Origin: Bidens hawaiensis
Taxonomy: Eukaryota > Streptophyta > Magnoliopsida > Asterales > Asteraceae
NCBI GenBank assembly: GCA_021521415.1
Contig: JAIQDT010009018.1
Span: 1 to 64,000 of the forward strand
Reading direction: 5' to 3'
DNA: 64,000 nt
In this document: positions 12,701 to 23,598 of the stretch, in pieces
Numbering within the stretch: the stretch's first letter is position 1
Layout of the letters: every line of letters starts with the position of its first letter
Notes under the pieces: model-generated
What the model saw: the letters and a program-made list of their open reading frames with translations, nothing else
Told to the model about the DNA's origin: nothing
The model's database searches: none
Translations under genes and position numbers: made by a program

Positions 12701-12858
12701 TTGTATGATGTGTGTATCACCTAGACGGTAATGAAATATGAGATAATGTAATTTGGAGTATATTAATGTATTCAGTTTTCTTTATAAACAATGTGGTTGA
12801 TATCAGAGGTGTCTGTTGCATCCCGTTTACGTTTCCGCTGCGGTTACGGGGTGTTACA
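9761..12858 (+). repeat. Element A 3' LTR (3098 bp)
   Basis: This is a full-length match to 1110-4206. It ends GTTACA and is followed by the second CCACA target copy (12859-12863) and the resumed B1 LTR. The intron-like module is preserved (12052-12594). Confidence 0.92.
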
Positions 12859-12863
12859 CCACA

Positions 12864-13108
12864 AGCGTTCCTTTGACCGTTTGTGGTCCAATCTTGACCC
12901 GAACGAACGCAAAGCTTGGATCTATACTCCTTTAAGCCCATGTACCTTAGGCCCATCTTTCCTTTTCGGTCCATAATTAATTCCATCTAATTAGCCTACT
13001 TATCCTTCCATCTTTATTATTTTATTTCTCTACTAACTTAAGTAAACTTTTCCATCTTAAATAAATAATGTATTAATTATTTATTCTTAGAAATTCCGGG
13101 ATGTTACA
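12864..13108 (-). repeat. B1 3' LTR, terminal part after element A
   Basis: It continues the left B1 LTR after the element A insertion and ends at TGTTACA (13108). Compared with the sister LTR it lacks 776 bp (17054-17829 there), joined at GGATCT|ATACTCC. The missing part includes most of the TATA box and the sequence downstream of it. Confidence 0.85.
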
Positions 13109-13862
13109 AGTCTACCCTTCTTATAAGAGGTTTCGTCCTCGAAACCTGCTTAGTCCTTGTAAAAGGAATACTCCCTGTATTCACATTCTTTTTTGAACCG
13201 GCTTAGCTTCCTAACTTACCGGTTTATCCTTTGTCTCACATTCATCGAGTGATGTTAATTAGTTTTAGCTTTCTAGGTAGCTTGTTCATGAAGTCCCTGA
13301 TGATACGTTTCCTTATCCAGACGTTGACTCTGCTAGTGCATATCACTTCCACAAGTATGGTCTCCTTCCTTGTCCTTTAAATTAGCACCGAATGACCATT
13401 CCGTCCAGTTACAACATGTAGCAAATATACTGCTTTGCAATACATTCAAAACATATTATTTCCAAAAAAGGAAACCTTTCCAATTTCTCCTTAAGGGTTA
13501 CATCTTAAAATCCCTTTGTTTATTCCTTGAGAAAGAACACTTCTTGCAATTCTTGAGCGCATCCATTGCATAACTTGTCAGAGGACTCCTTAAGTCACCA
13601 CTTATACCTTCTTTCATTCTCAGCTCTGCATCAACATGTAAGGTTCATGAGTTATAGCTGTCCAAGGTAGCTTGATCATGAAGTCCATGATGATACATCT
13701 CCCTCTTTCTTGACTAATCAAGCCTTACGTTGTCCTATGAATCCATTGTTGTTTGCCGTTGCATATCAGGCTGTCAGATCTATCTTAACCAATTACTAAA
13801 TCGACTTCCTTCCCGGTATGTCTTGACCTTATTTTATAATACCATTATATCCCTTCTGTTCC
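13109..13862 (-). pseudogene. B1 internal remnant: polypurine/3' end and integrase-like scraps
   Basis: On the minus strand the segment next to the LTR reads GAGGACGAAACC followed by a purine-rich tract, as at other gypsy 3' ends here. Further in, two similar pieces occur (around 13285-13335 and 13660-13715). The second reads IMDFMIKLPW, which resembles the start of the gypsy integrase core. The two pieces look like an old local duplication. Stops are frequent and no gene can be defined. Confidence 0.45.
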
Positions 13863-15443
13863 TGTAACATCCTAAAATATTTTAGTATTAAATAAAGAAA
13901 GTTACATTTAGTAATTTCGCGTTAATAATTAGTAAAGAAAAGATCATGGACTTAGATTAATTAAGATGGATTAAAGGGTAATGGGCCTTAGGTCCATGGG
14001 CCTTAAGGGATATAAATACCCCCTTAAACCCGCCTAAAACCCTAATACTCATTCCATCTTTCCATATTGCCTACACACTTAAAACACACACACATACTAC
14101 CATATACGGCCGAGAGAGAGACGGGCGAGATCCAAGAGCAAGTGAACGTTAATTGTGTTAGATCTTTATTACACGAGCTAAATAGAAGATCTAGAGTTCA
14201 TAAACAAGTTAAACGAGATCCAAACGAGCACTAAAGGTATGTTCTTGACCCTTAAAGTTCACGTTTTTATGAACGGTTAGCCTTGAAACTCGAACCTAGG
14301 ATAGATCGGGTATAAACAAGTATTAAAGTAGCGAACTTGATGTTAGAAACGAACTTAACGAACTCGCGGCTGCTTATGACTCGTTTAAAATAAACCCTAG
14401 ACCTATTATTGAACGTTTTAATCTTAAAGGCTCAAACAATATGCTTTACCCGAAAAAGACCATGGGAATGATCACGGGTTTGCTTAATACTATATTCAAG
14501 AATTTCACGATGAAACATAGATGATTATGGGGGTTTAAGATAGACCAGCGGCTGCTGCAGGGAAACTTCGCCTGCAGCAAAGCTCGCTGCATAAGTTCGC
14601 CATGCTAAGTTCGCCGAACATTAATTTCGCCTACACTTAAGTTCGCTCTCGCATAAGTTCGCATGTATACAAGTTCGCCCAGTGTGAACTTCGCCTAATA
14701 CAAGTTCGCTGATGTTAAGTTCGCTGAATGTTAAGTTCGCTTAACTTAGGTTCGCTTAAGTTAAGTTCGCCTAACCTGTAAGTTCGCTTACATTTAAGGT
14801 AACGAATCGGATAGCGAGTCAGACTTAATTCGTTATGAAGAATGGGTTAGAGAATTAGAAAATAAATTAAAATCCTAGTGAAAAATGTGTTAAGACAGTT
14901 AATGAAAATGTGTTAAGACAGCTTAACCCCAGCCAGGGGCTCTGCCCCTTGGACCCCGCTAGGGGCTGCCGCCCCTAGAACCCCGCTACCAGGAGCGCTG
15001 CCCCCGGACCCCCGTTCGTTGTGGGTTATAATTGAACTAGAAACACAATATAGATAGCGATAGTTTCTTGATACGTGTAGTTGTTATACAGTTAGCCGTG
15101 CACAGCTCAAGAAAGGATTAACGATTAACGGTGAACGTAACCGTGTTCAGGTGAGTTTCTAGCCCCAATCCTTGTTATGTTTTCGGGGCTGTGTGCATAC
15201 TCGATGTGATTAGTTAATACACTTACCTTAAGTGGTAAGTGTATGCCTATTATGTTATATGTGAAAGCTATGAATGAATGCTTGATGGTACAAGAACGAT
15301 CTTCGTATATTGCATGTATTGTTACGGATAGTTTAAAGAGGTGACTATTTATATACGTTGTATGTATGATGTATGTATGCTACAGATTAACGAGTACGTA
15401 AGAAAGTATATAAAATCTATGAAATGAAAGGAAAGTATGATAT
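13863..15443 (+). repeat. Family B2 LTR fragment, plus strand, 3' part missing
   Basis: It starts TGTAACATCCTAAAATATT, as does the B2 solo LTR at 25763 read on the minus strand. It carries TATAAATA (14011), TAAGTTCGC-type tandem repeats (14595-14795), a GC-rich hairpin cluster (14932-15005), CAG|GTGAGT near 15150, and the ACACTTACC inverted repeat (15218-15243). The UUCG hairpin has decayed. It stops at about 15443 where the sequence turns into a B1 LTR in the opposite orientation, so the U5 end is missing. Confidence 0.75.
14011..14018 (+). promoter_or_regulatory. TATA box in B2 LTR
   Basis: TATAAATA lies 149 bases into the LTR. The other B2 copy has the matching box on the minus strand at about 25593-25606. 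Confidence 0.5.
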
Positions 15444-18014
15444 GGATTTACTCATAAACACAGTTCTAAATATCAGAGTTAGTTAAAACTTTACGCGGAA
15501 TATAAAACTTTCATAAAACATTACATAATTCATAACTTGTCTCAAAACATCCTTTGTCTTTCAACATTTAAGGCATTAAAATTAAAACATCATAAGTCTT
15601 CAGATGCCAGACTCTTATTCTTCTGTCATGTGTCCCCGCTCAAGCTAGCTGTCTCATCCTACTCACCTGCGTGCATACTAAAAGTCAGCTACGCTGAGTG
15701 AGTTCTAGTTAATCACGTATCATTTAATACATACACTTACCTTCAATCATGCATTCGAAGATACATAATAATTACTTTACTAACTTACTTTCATTACATA
15801 ATTTCATACATACATTCATACTTTATTACTTCCATACCATATAATTACTGTCCATTCAATCTCATATATTATTAGGGTCTGGTCCTTCTTTCCTTTGTCT
15901 ATCTCAGATATTATTAGGGTCTGATCCCTTTCTTTTCTATCTCAGATATTATTAGGGTCTGATCCCTCTTTCCTTTGTCTATCTCAGATATTTTAGGGTC
16001 TGATCCCTTTCTTGTCTATCTCAGATATTATTAGGGCCTGGTCCATTTTTACTTCTCTGTCTCAGGTATTATTAGGTTATGGTCCCTTTCTTCTCTATCT
16101 CAGATATTATTAGGGTCTGGTCCCTCTTTCTTCATCTTCGTACATATTGTCTTTACATACCCATAACATACATACTTTCTTTAATCATTCATACATATTC
16201 ATATATTGTGCATATATCTATCATACACATTCATCTACCATAAACATACCTCCCTTGTTAGAACGTGCAATATCCGAAGATCGTTCACATACCGACAAGC
16301 TTTCATTCACATTTAAGATATACATACATAACATATAAACCATATAAGGCATACACTTACCAGTTAAGGTAAGTGTATTAACTATCACATCGAGTATGCA
16401 CACATCCCTGAAACATAACAAGGAAATGGGGCTAGAAACTCACCTAGATCATGTTTCTTTCTCCGTTAATAGTTAATCCTTTCTTTAGTTGAGCTCTGCT
16501 AACTGTATATAAGTTACACGTATCAATACTCGTCTGATCTACTCTAGTGGTCTAGTATTAGTTATCTTTTACTAAGCATTTTATTGTTTTTCCTTTATTT
16601 TAACTTTCTTGTATTTTATCTATTAAGTCCTTACAATGCATACCATCACGTGTGTACACATATATGTCTACATATACAGGGCGCCAGGTATCCGGGTCTC
16701 TCAATATAAGCGAACTTAGAAGTAAGCAGACCTTAATAACAGCTGGAGAACTTATATGTAGGAGAACATATCCGTAAGCGAACTTAAACGTTAGGCGAAC
16801 ATATCTGTAAGCGAACTTATACGTTAAGCGAACATATCCGTAAGCGAACTTATACGTTAGGCGAACATATCTGTAAGCGAACTTATAGCAGCGAACTTGC
16901 TTGGCGAACTTGTTGTTGTCCAGGTTCGTTTATCGACCAAAACGCATGTTTTATTGACCTTAATCCACTTACTATGGTTCGGCCTTAACCACAAGCATTC
17001 CTTTGACCGTTTGTGGTCCAATCTTGACCCGAACGAATGCAAAGCTTGGATCTTTAAAGCCAAGATGTTTGGAACTAGATCTAGGGTCTCTTTAAACGAG
17101 TCATATACAGCCGTAGGTTCGTTAAGTTCGTTTCTACATCAATTTTGCATTTTTATTACATAATAAGGTTCGATTTACTACCCTACTAAGTTTCATGCAA
17201 AACCAACTTCGTTTACCCGTTTTTTTTCACAAACCGAACACTACTTGTTTTACCCGAAACGAACCAACTAACCCGTTTACTATCAACTTCATTACTTTAT
17301 CAATAATCATGACCCAATCTATCGTCCTACCAATTTTCATGTAAATCCGTTCATGAAAAGTTAGCATTTTTAACAAAAACTTACTTTTGAGGTTTTTGTA
17401 TGAAATCACTCGAGATGCTCAAAACCATATCAAACGAACTCCGATTTGAGTGATTCAAGCGGCCACGGAACCGTCTGGTCCCGATCTACAAACCCATCAT
17501 CTCACCTTCACCGGAAACAGCCGCTACAGTCGCCGGAATAGCTGAACAATCACCAGAATCTTCACTTTTGAGCTGCTGTGGTTTTACTGATAAAAATCGG
17601 ATTTCCCGACCTCTGATCGAAGATCTTTTTGTTGGAAAACTTCATTTGTATGCCATGAATACTCGGTTAAAATTTGAGACCGATACGGCAGCTAGATCTC
17701 CATAATCTTTGTGTCTTTGTGGGTGGTTTTCTCAAAAACGGGAATTGGGTTAAGTGTGTGTTTTGATGGTGTAGGCTATGGTGTGGAGATGTATGAAAAT
17801 GGAAAGGATTAGGGTTTTAAGGGGTATTTATACTCCCTTAAGCTCATGTACCTTAAGCCCATCTTTCCTTTTTGGTCCATAATTAATTCCATCTAATTAG
17901 CGTACTTATCCTTCCATCTTTATTATTTTATTTCTCTACTAACTTAAGTAAACTTTTTCATCTTAAATAAATAATGTATTAATTATTTATTCTTAGAAAT
18001 TCCGGGATGTTACA
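15444..18014 (-). repeat. B1 5' LTR (minus strand), U5 end lost
   Basis: In element sense it begins TGTAACATCCCGG at 18014, with a TATAAATA box around 17825-17833, GCGAACTTA phased repeats (16715-16910), the splice-donor-like site, two conserved inverted repeats (16352-16377 and 16261-16291), CCCTAATAATA repeats (15860-16135) and the acceptor-like region near 15660-15705. It stops about 35 bases before the expected LTR end, at the inverted junction with the B2 fragment. Confidence 0.85.
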
Positions 18015-19087
18015 TCAATATAAATAAATATATATACATATATATTCTCGTCGTAAACCATTATAAATCCTAAACGTGAACGTTTATGCTAAAATAAAAT
18101 ATACGGTTAACGCTAAAAATCACGTTATATTAAAATATCCAAACTTGTTATTAATCTCCTAATTTAAATTAATAATTTATAAATAATTCGTTGAAGCTTA
18201 ACAATAATATTATAACATGAAACTTCATAAAATGATAAATTATACATTAAACATTTCCAATTTTCAATAAACTGATTTATCTACTTTTTATAAGTCGTTA
18301 GTTAATCTTTAATTTGTAATTTTAATTCTAATTTGTGAAGTTCAATTGCTTTGGTTTCATTTACGCGCTTTTGGTTTTATTTTATGTTTGTCTTCAACTT
18401 CGATGTGAGTTTCTCACACCCCCTTTTTACTCTTTAATTGCTTTTGGGGGTAGCATATATATCCTATCCAAGTTACAGTTTTGTTTATTCATTATTTACA
18501 AACTACAATTCATTACATGGACTTGTGTGTTTATTTGCTTACTTGCTCAAAAATTGCGTGCTTATGGTTTCCTCATTAATTACGATCATACGCTTCCCTA
18601 TGCATTCAGGACCTTGATGTTATGAGTGGAATAATGACCCCCGACCCAAGTACGTTGGTTGTTACAAACGGAAAGGACACTTACTTGAGTTATTATCCGA
18701 GTACATTGGTGCACAATCCCAACTGGAAAGGACCTTACTTGCTCATTTACACTTGTTCATGGAATTGTTGATTTTTATGTATTTATATCAAAACTTGTGT
18801 GAACTCACCAACTATTCATTTAGTTGACATTATTTTATATATATATATATGCTACAGGTATCTTATTTAGAGGATGCTGTCGTGACAAAAACATTAGTAC
18901 TTAGGATATTTAACTTAAATGGACGAATTCCTTAAATTTGTATTTCTTTGTATTTCGTTTACTTCCAAACTTGTGTAATTGTTGTTTAAATAAATTAATG
19001 ATAATATTGTCGCTTATAGTGTCACATGTGTTTTGAGCAATATGTACCTCACACTCAGGCGTATTCCGCTTTACCCGGGGTGTTACA
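18015..19087 (+). repeat. Element C 5' LTR, 3' half
   Basis: It aligns with 26234-27302 over its length. It contains the intron-like module GAT|GTGAGT plus CACACCCCCTTTTT (18405) through AACTCACCAAC, GTTGACA and CTACAG|GT (ending 18857). The end is GGGGTGTTACA, followed directly by the primer site. Confidence 0.88.
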
Positions 19088-19090
19088 GAT

Positions 19091-19103
19091 TGGTATCAGA
19101 GCC
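19091..19103 (+). other. Primer-binding site of element C
   Basis: TGGTATCAGAGCC lies three bases after the LTR end and is complementary to initiator Met tRNA. Confidence 0.9.
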
Positions 19104-20199
19104 GTGACTATAAGATAGGACACTAGACATAGTGTTCTAGTTGGTTATAGCTTAATTTTATTTATTTAGGGTTACATGATTAGAAATTTTGTGGGCCCTA
19201 TTTGATTGTTCAATGCACATTAGTTGGTTATTATTGATTTGTTTATGCCTCATGTACACAAATGCTGTTATACTTTGCCTTATGTACACAAACATCACAC
19301 ACAAGTCCAAGGCTTGTGTCTAACGCAAAGATTTTTAAGGATTTTCAATAATAATATTTTCGATTTCCAGTTTTCTATGGTTTATGCGATGTGCGATGTC
19401 CGACTCTCTATGTTTTACAATGTGTTTTAACTGAAAGTCTGTCAAGTCGTGGTGATACATGGATACTCAGCTTTCGGTTCGATTTAATTATACATTTTGA
19501 TACAAGAATCATTAAGTTTTGTGACTCGTTTTCTTAATTTATACATTCATTTACGAGTTATAATTTTAGAAGTTCGAAAGGTTATAACTAAATTTTCGAT
19601 ACGATCAATTTATTATTTCACTATTGTTTTAGAATTGAAAGTTCAAAAAGTTATGGTGATACATAAATGGTTGAATTTTGATTCCATCACTATATTATTT
19701 ATTCATTTACTACTGTGTTTTAGAAAATAAAATTCGAAAGGTCATGGTGATACATGAATGATCGAATTTCAATTCGATTACCTTATTTCTATATTCATTT
19801 ACCCTTATGTTTAAAATTGAAAATTTAAAACAAAAGTCATGGTGGTTCATGAACACTCGATTTTCAATTCGATTTCACTATTTATTGTTAATTTTAATAC
19901 CTTTTCCACATGATTATTCAATAATTTATGAGATTTCTGTTTATTGAAAGGTGAAAACACATGACGTTTCATGGGAATTAAAATATCGATTTCAAATTTT
20001 GTTTCATACGATTTCTTTTCTTTACTTGTTTTAATTGATGTATCTATTAGCCATTTTCATACTTACGTCCCAAGTCACGCTAATTCTTCACGTTTCGTAT
20101 CATGCCTTCTCGTTTTTCCTAGTTTCCGCACTCAACCCGCAAAATGACAGTCCAAGTTATCAAGCAATTGGTCTCCGCGATCCCGATTATCTCACATTT

Positions 20200-20560
20200 A
20201 ACCACACCTACCTTCATCGCCATAGTAAATTCAAATTCAAACCCAGCCCAACCCCTGGAAACTTAAACTAAGCCCAATCGAAAAGCCTAGCACAAAAACA
20301 CGCCCTTTGTATAGCATGTGTAAATCCCACCACTTTACTTCCCTGAAACGTTGGTATACTTCAATTTGTGGTAGATTCAATTACCACTTGTTGCTAAACC
20401 CTACCCAAACTCAACGCCACCCGCCCATTTGCAAGACCTGTTACTTTACCATTTGCCCCGATCATATGCTTGACCACATGCTTCGAGCCTGCTATCATTA
20501 TGGAAACCCGAGCACACCCGCCATACTCAGTAATGCCTAACTTATTTCCGCCATGCAATA
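20200..20560 (+). pseudogene. Possible gag zinc-knuckle remnant of element C
   Basis: Translation gives HPPICKTCYFTICPDHM followed by RACYHYGNPSTP. The spacing and order recall the two cysteine motifs at the end of Gag in element D1, with several metal ligands lost. The match is weak and rests on position inside the element as much as on residues. Confidence 0.3.
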
Positions 20561-20766
20561 CCTTACCCAACATCCCTCGTTTATTCTATTCGATTTTTCG
20601 GTTTCAACACTTAGATTTTACAACACCCATTCAACCCGTGTATATTTTCCTTTTTCATACTTTCCCATATTTTTGTTCTTTCACTAACACAAATAAGTGG
20701 TTACTATAAATAATTAATTTTCAATCAAATAGAATTCCTTTAAAAATGACTTCAAACAAATCCAAA

Positions 20767-20768
20767 TG

Positions 20769-20856
<88 letters not shown>

Positions 20857-20960
20857 GTCATCGTCATTATTATTATCACTATCATTATCAATATTATTAG
20901 TATTAAAATTATTATTATTATTAAATATTATTATTATTATAATTATTATTATTATTAGTG
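20767..20960. repeat. ATT/TTA microsatellite
   Basis: A long run of TTA units (20768-20852), then interrupted ATT-rich sequence to about 20960. A poly-asparagine frame on the minus strand is a by-product. Confidence 0.95.
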
Positions 20961-23598
20961 ATATTTTTATTACTAGTACCATCGTTACTACTATTAATAT
21001 TATAATTATTCTTTCAAATAATATATTTAAAGTAAATTTTTTATTTCAAACAAGTCTTAAGCCATTTGAGACTATTTCTCATTCGACAAGGCAGATAATC
21101 TGACATTCATTTTTTTTCTTTCTTTCCTACGTCGCTGACCAAAAGAAAACATTTGTTTTTAAAATTTCATAAAAATTGCAAGTCTTAACGATAGCTAAAA
21201 AATGTGTGTCTAAATAAAATAGAATAAATATTATTTCACCGTGAGATATAAAAGCATTACGATATACAACTGTGTTTCATAAATTAAAATATATATTATA
21301 TCCCTTCATTTCTTTCCCCTTCGTTAACGCCAATGAGTTTCGGCTAAGAAATCATGGCACCACCTCCCACGTCAACCTTCATGCCACAAACAAACCTACA
21401 TTCGAGAAGACAAACATCGCAAGATGCAATTTCTGCTTCTTTTCTTTAACTTCTCATTCACATATTTTTCTTTTTGGACATACCCAAAATAATTTCGTAT
21501 ACCAACCTCTTTAGAAGATTGATTACAAAGTTTATTTTAAATTCAATTGTTCATTGAATTTTAATCCATATTCGTTTATATTTTACGAAACGCAAATTCA
21601 TACATCATTCTTAAATCTCATTTTTGTAATCGGATTACGTTTGTTATCTCAGGGTCTATGACCAATTTCCCATCAACGCATCCGTTATGTGGAAATTGAG
21701 ACTATGAACAAGTGTGTGTACATAGTTACCTAATAGAAGCTGTATTTTCATTCTATTTCTACCTTTGACTATCGGTGACCGGTTCTCTCCAAACGTATTC
21801 ATTTACTTAGAACCGGGACTGTTTTTCATGTACATGCTGAATTTATGTTATGTTATTTTTACACAAATTGTTTTGGTTATTCATTTACTCCTCTTCCAAG
21901 CAATGTTTTATTTGAACCATTAGTTTTTTTCTTGATTTCATCAATCTGAGACAAATGTGTTATTTTGATTTCGAAATTTCAATTGTTTACTTTGATAAAC
22001 TCAAGGTTACTACTGGAAATTTCTTTTTACAGACTTAACCGAATTTGAGAATAAAATTTTGTTTACTCATTTCATTTTTATTATAAATTTCCATGTTTGT
22101 AAGATGTAATTGTTTATTCATCTCAATATTGCCGCTAGTTATGTTGAAAATTATTCAAATATTTAAATTCGTTAAACTTTTTGATATATAAAAGTTTCAT
22201 TTATCATATCTATTATCGAACTCGATGCATTATCAAATTTACGTATTTATATTTCGTTGGTTAAATGCTACGTTTAACTACCACGTTAGTCTCGACTCCA
22301 TTATTTCAATTACTTTTTATGATGTTCGCAATTCTAGTGTTTCCGTGCTTCATTTTCGTTACCACGTTTATTTCGTTTACAACATCATTTACTTGGTTTA
22401 GACTTCGAGGATTTCATGTTTTCGCGATATCCTTGACTTGAATGGTCTAACAATACGTTTTGTAATGTTTTTACCCTTTTAATTAATTGTTTTTTTATTT
22501 TTAACGTTCTATACGAGAATTTTATTTATTTATCTAATGTCTATTTCTTGAAAACCACACAATAGAGCAAGTTATATGGACCATCCGACAATAGAGGTAA
22601 TTATGGTTCGACACATAATTATCAAAGTCCTTGCATGAAAAATATAATAAGTTTGGTTGTGTGAAATAACTCGGAACTTGGAATGATTTTGGGGAACGGG
22701 AAAAATACAATATGATAAGGGCGTGGTGGATATGCCGTTGGTACATATATATATAAGTGTCCTTGCCATATTTCCTATTTGTGGCGTTCTTTCGGGTCAT
22801 TCAAAGATCGGTGTTAATTATTTTTTAATTTTGTTATTATGTATGCATAAAATTGTTAAAACTTCTAAAAACCCCGTATATTAGTTGTTCTCTTTTAAAA
22901 ATTTTATTTTTAGTTTAATCTCGGGACGAAATTTCCAAAATTTGTAACTCTTGTAACATTCATTACTTTTTAAACCCGAAAAGCCGACCCGTTTAAATTT
23001 TTGTTTATATTTATATACATAAATATATATATATATATTTCAAGTTTCGTCAAGTTATAAATCAATCGTGTTATTATACGTTTCTTTAAATAACAAAACT
23101 CTGGTATTTAAGGATTTACGTAAACGAGTTCCGCACTATACGAGTATAAAACGTAAACAATCCAAAGATATCAAAGTATATCAAGTTTTAATCTAGTTAT
23201 GTATACCGATAAAGTTCAAGGTTTAATTCGTAAATATATTCTAAATTCTATTTAATTCGTTTTAATCTAGTTATGTATAGCGATAAAGTCCGCATCTCCG
23301 GCCACTGGAAAATCGGCGCCGGCAATGGCTGTCACCCATTTTAACGCGTTTTCAATCCAATTAAACATTATAACTTCCTTAGACCATAACGTAGACTCGT
23401 AATCATCAAATAACAACGCCATTAACATCCTTAAATCACGGAATTAAATCCGGGTAACGGTTGGATTTCGTCAACATTATTAACGACCTATTTAACACCT
23501 ATACGCTCCGATAAACACTAAAAATTAAACCTACTCATTCATCTAAACTCGCTCACATATTTATCTTCATCTAATGTACCCTCTGTAATCTCATCTTG

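Larger units (their letters stand above)
1110..12858 (+). mobile_element. Family A: complete Ty3/gypsy LTR retrotransposon with decayed coding region
   Basis: The LTRs are 1110-4206 and 9761-12858, starting TGTAAC and ending GTTACA. The 5-bp target duplication CCACA lies at 1105-1109 and 12859-12863. The empty site is preserved in the sister B1 LTR near 16990, which proves the boundaries. A primer-binding site complementary to initiator Met tRNA follows the 5' LTR (4212-4224). A purine tract (9751-9760) precedes the 3' LTR. The order gag-protease-RT-(RNase H)-integrase is that of Ty3/gypsy. Long LTRs and a VKW..TW-like integrase tail suggest a Tekay/Del-type chromovirus, but I cannot prove the clade. 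No reading frame is intact. Confidence 0.93.
1..18014 (-). mobile_element. Family B1 LTR retrotransposon, minus strand, left end beyond the window
   Basis: Two near-identical minus-strand LTR copies belong to one element. The left copy (1-1109 plus 12864-13108) is split by element A. The right copy is 15444-18014. In element sense the LTR starts TGTAACATCCCGG (at 18014 and 13108). A typical gypsy 3' end lies beside the left copy (13109-13140, reverse complement reads GAGGACGAAACC, then a purine-rich tract), so the left copy is the 3' LTR and the right copy the 5' LTR. The internal region is nearly gone: 13109-13862 keeps integrase-like scraps, and 13863-15443 is a foreign B2 LTR piece. The right LTR has lost its U5 end and primer site. 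After 18014 the sequence continues as the LTR of element C, so B1 was inserted in C. Confidence 0.75.
19104..22953 (+). other. Element C internal region without pol
   Basis: The stretch holds a leader with about five copies of a roughly 110-bp degenerate repeat (19430-19990, core GGTGATACATGAA), a weak Gag-like remnant (20100-20560), an ATT microsatellite, and AT-rich DNA with no coding signal. Near the end TCTCGGGACGAAATTTCC (22919-22937) matches the sequence just before the D1 3' LTR. No protease, RT, RNase H or integrase motif could be found in any frame. Confidence 0.65.

Noticed and set aside
20752..20982. Poly-asparagine protein on the minus strand
   Set aside because: It is a by-product of the ATT microsatellite.
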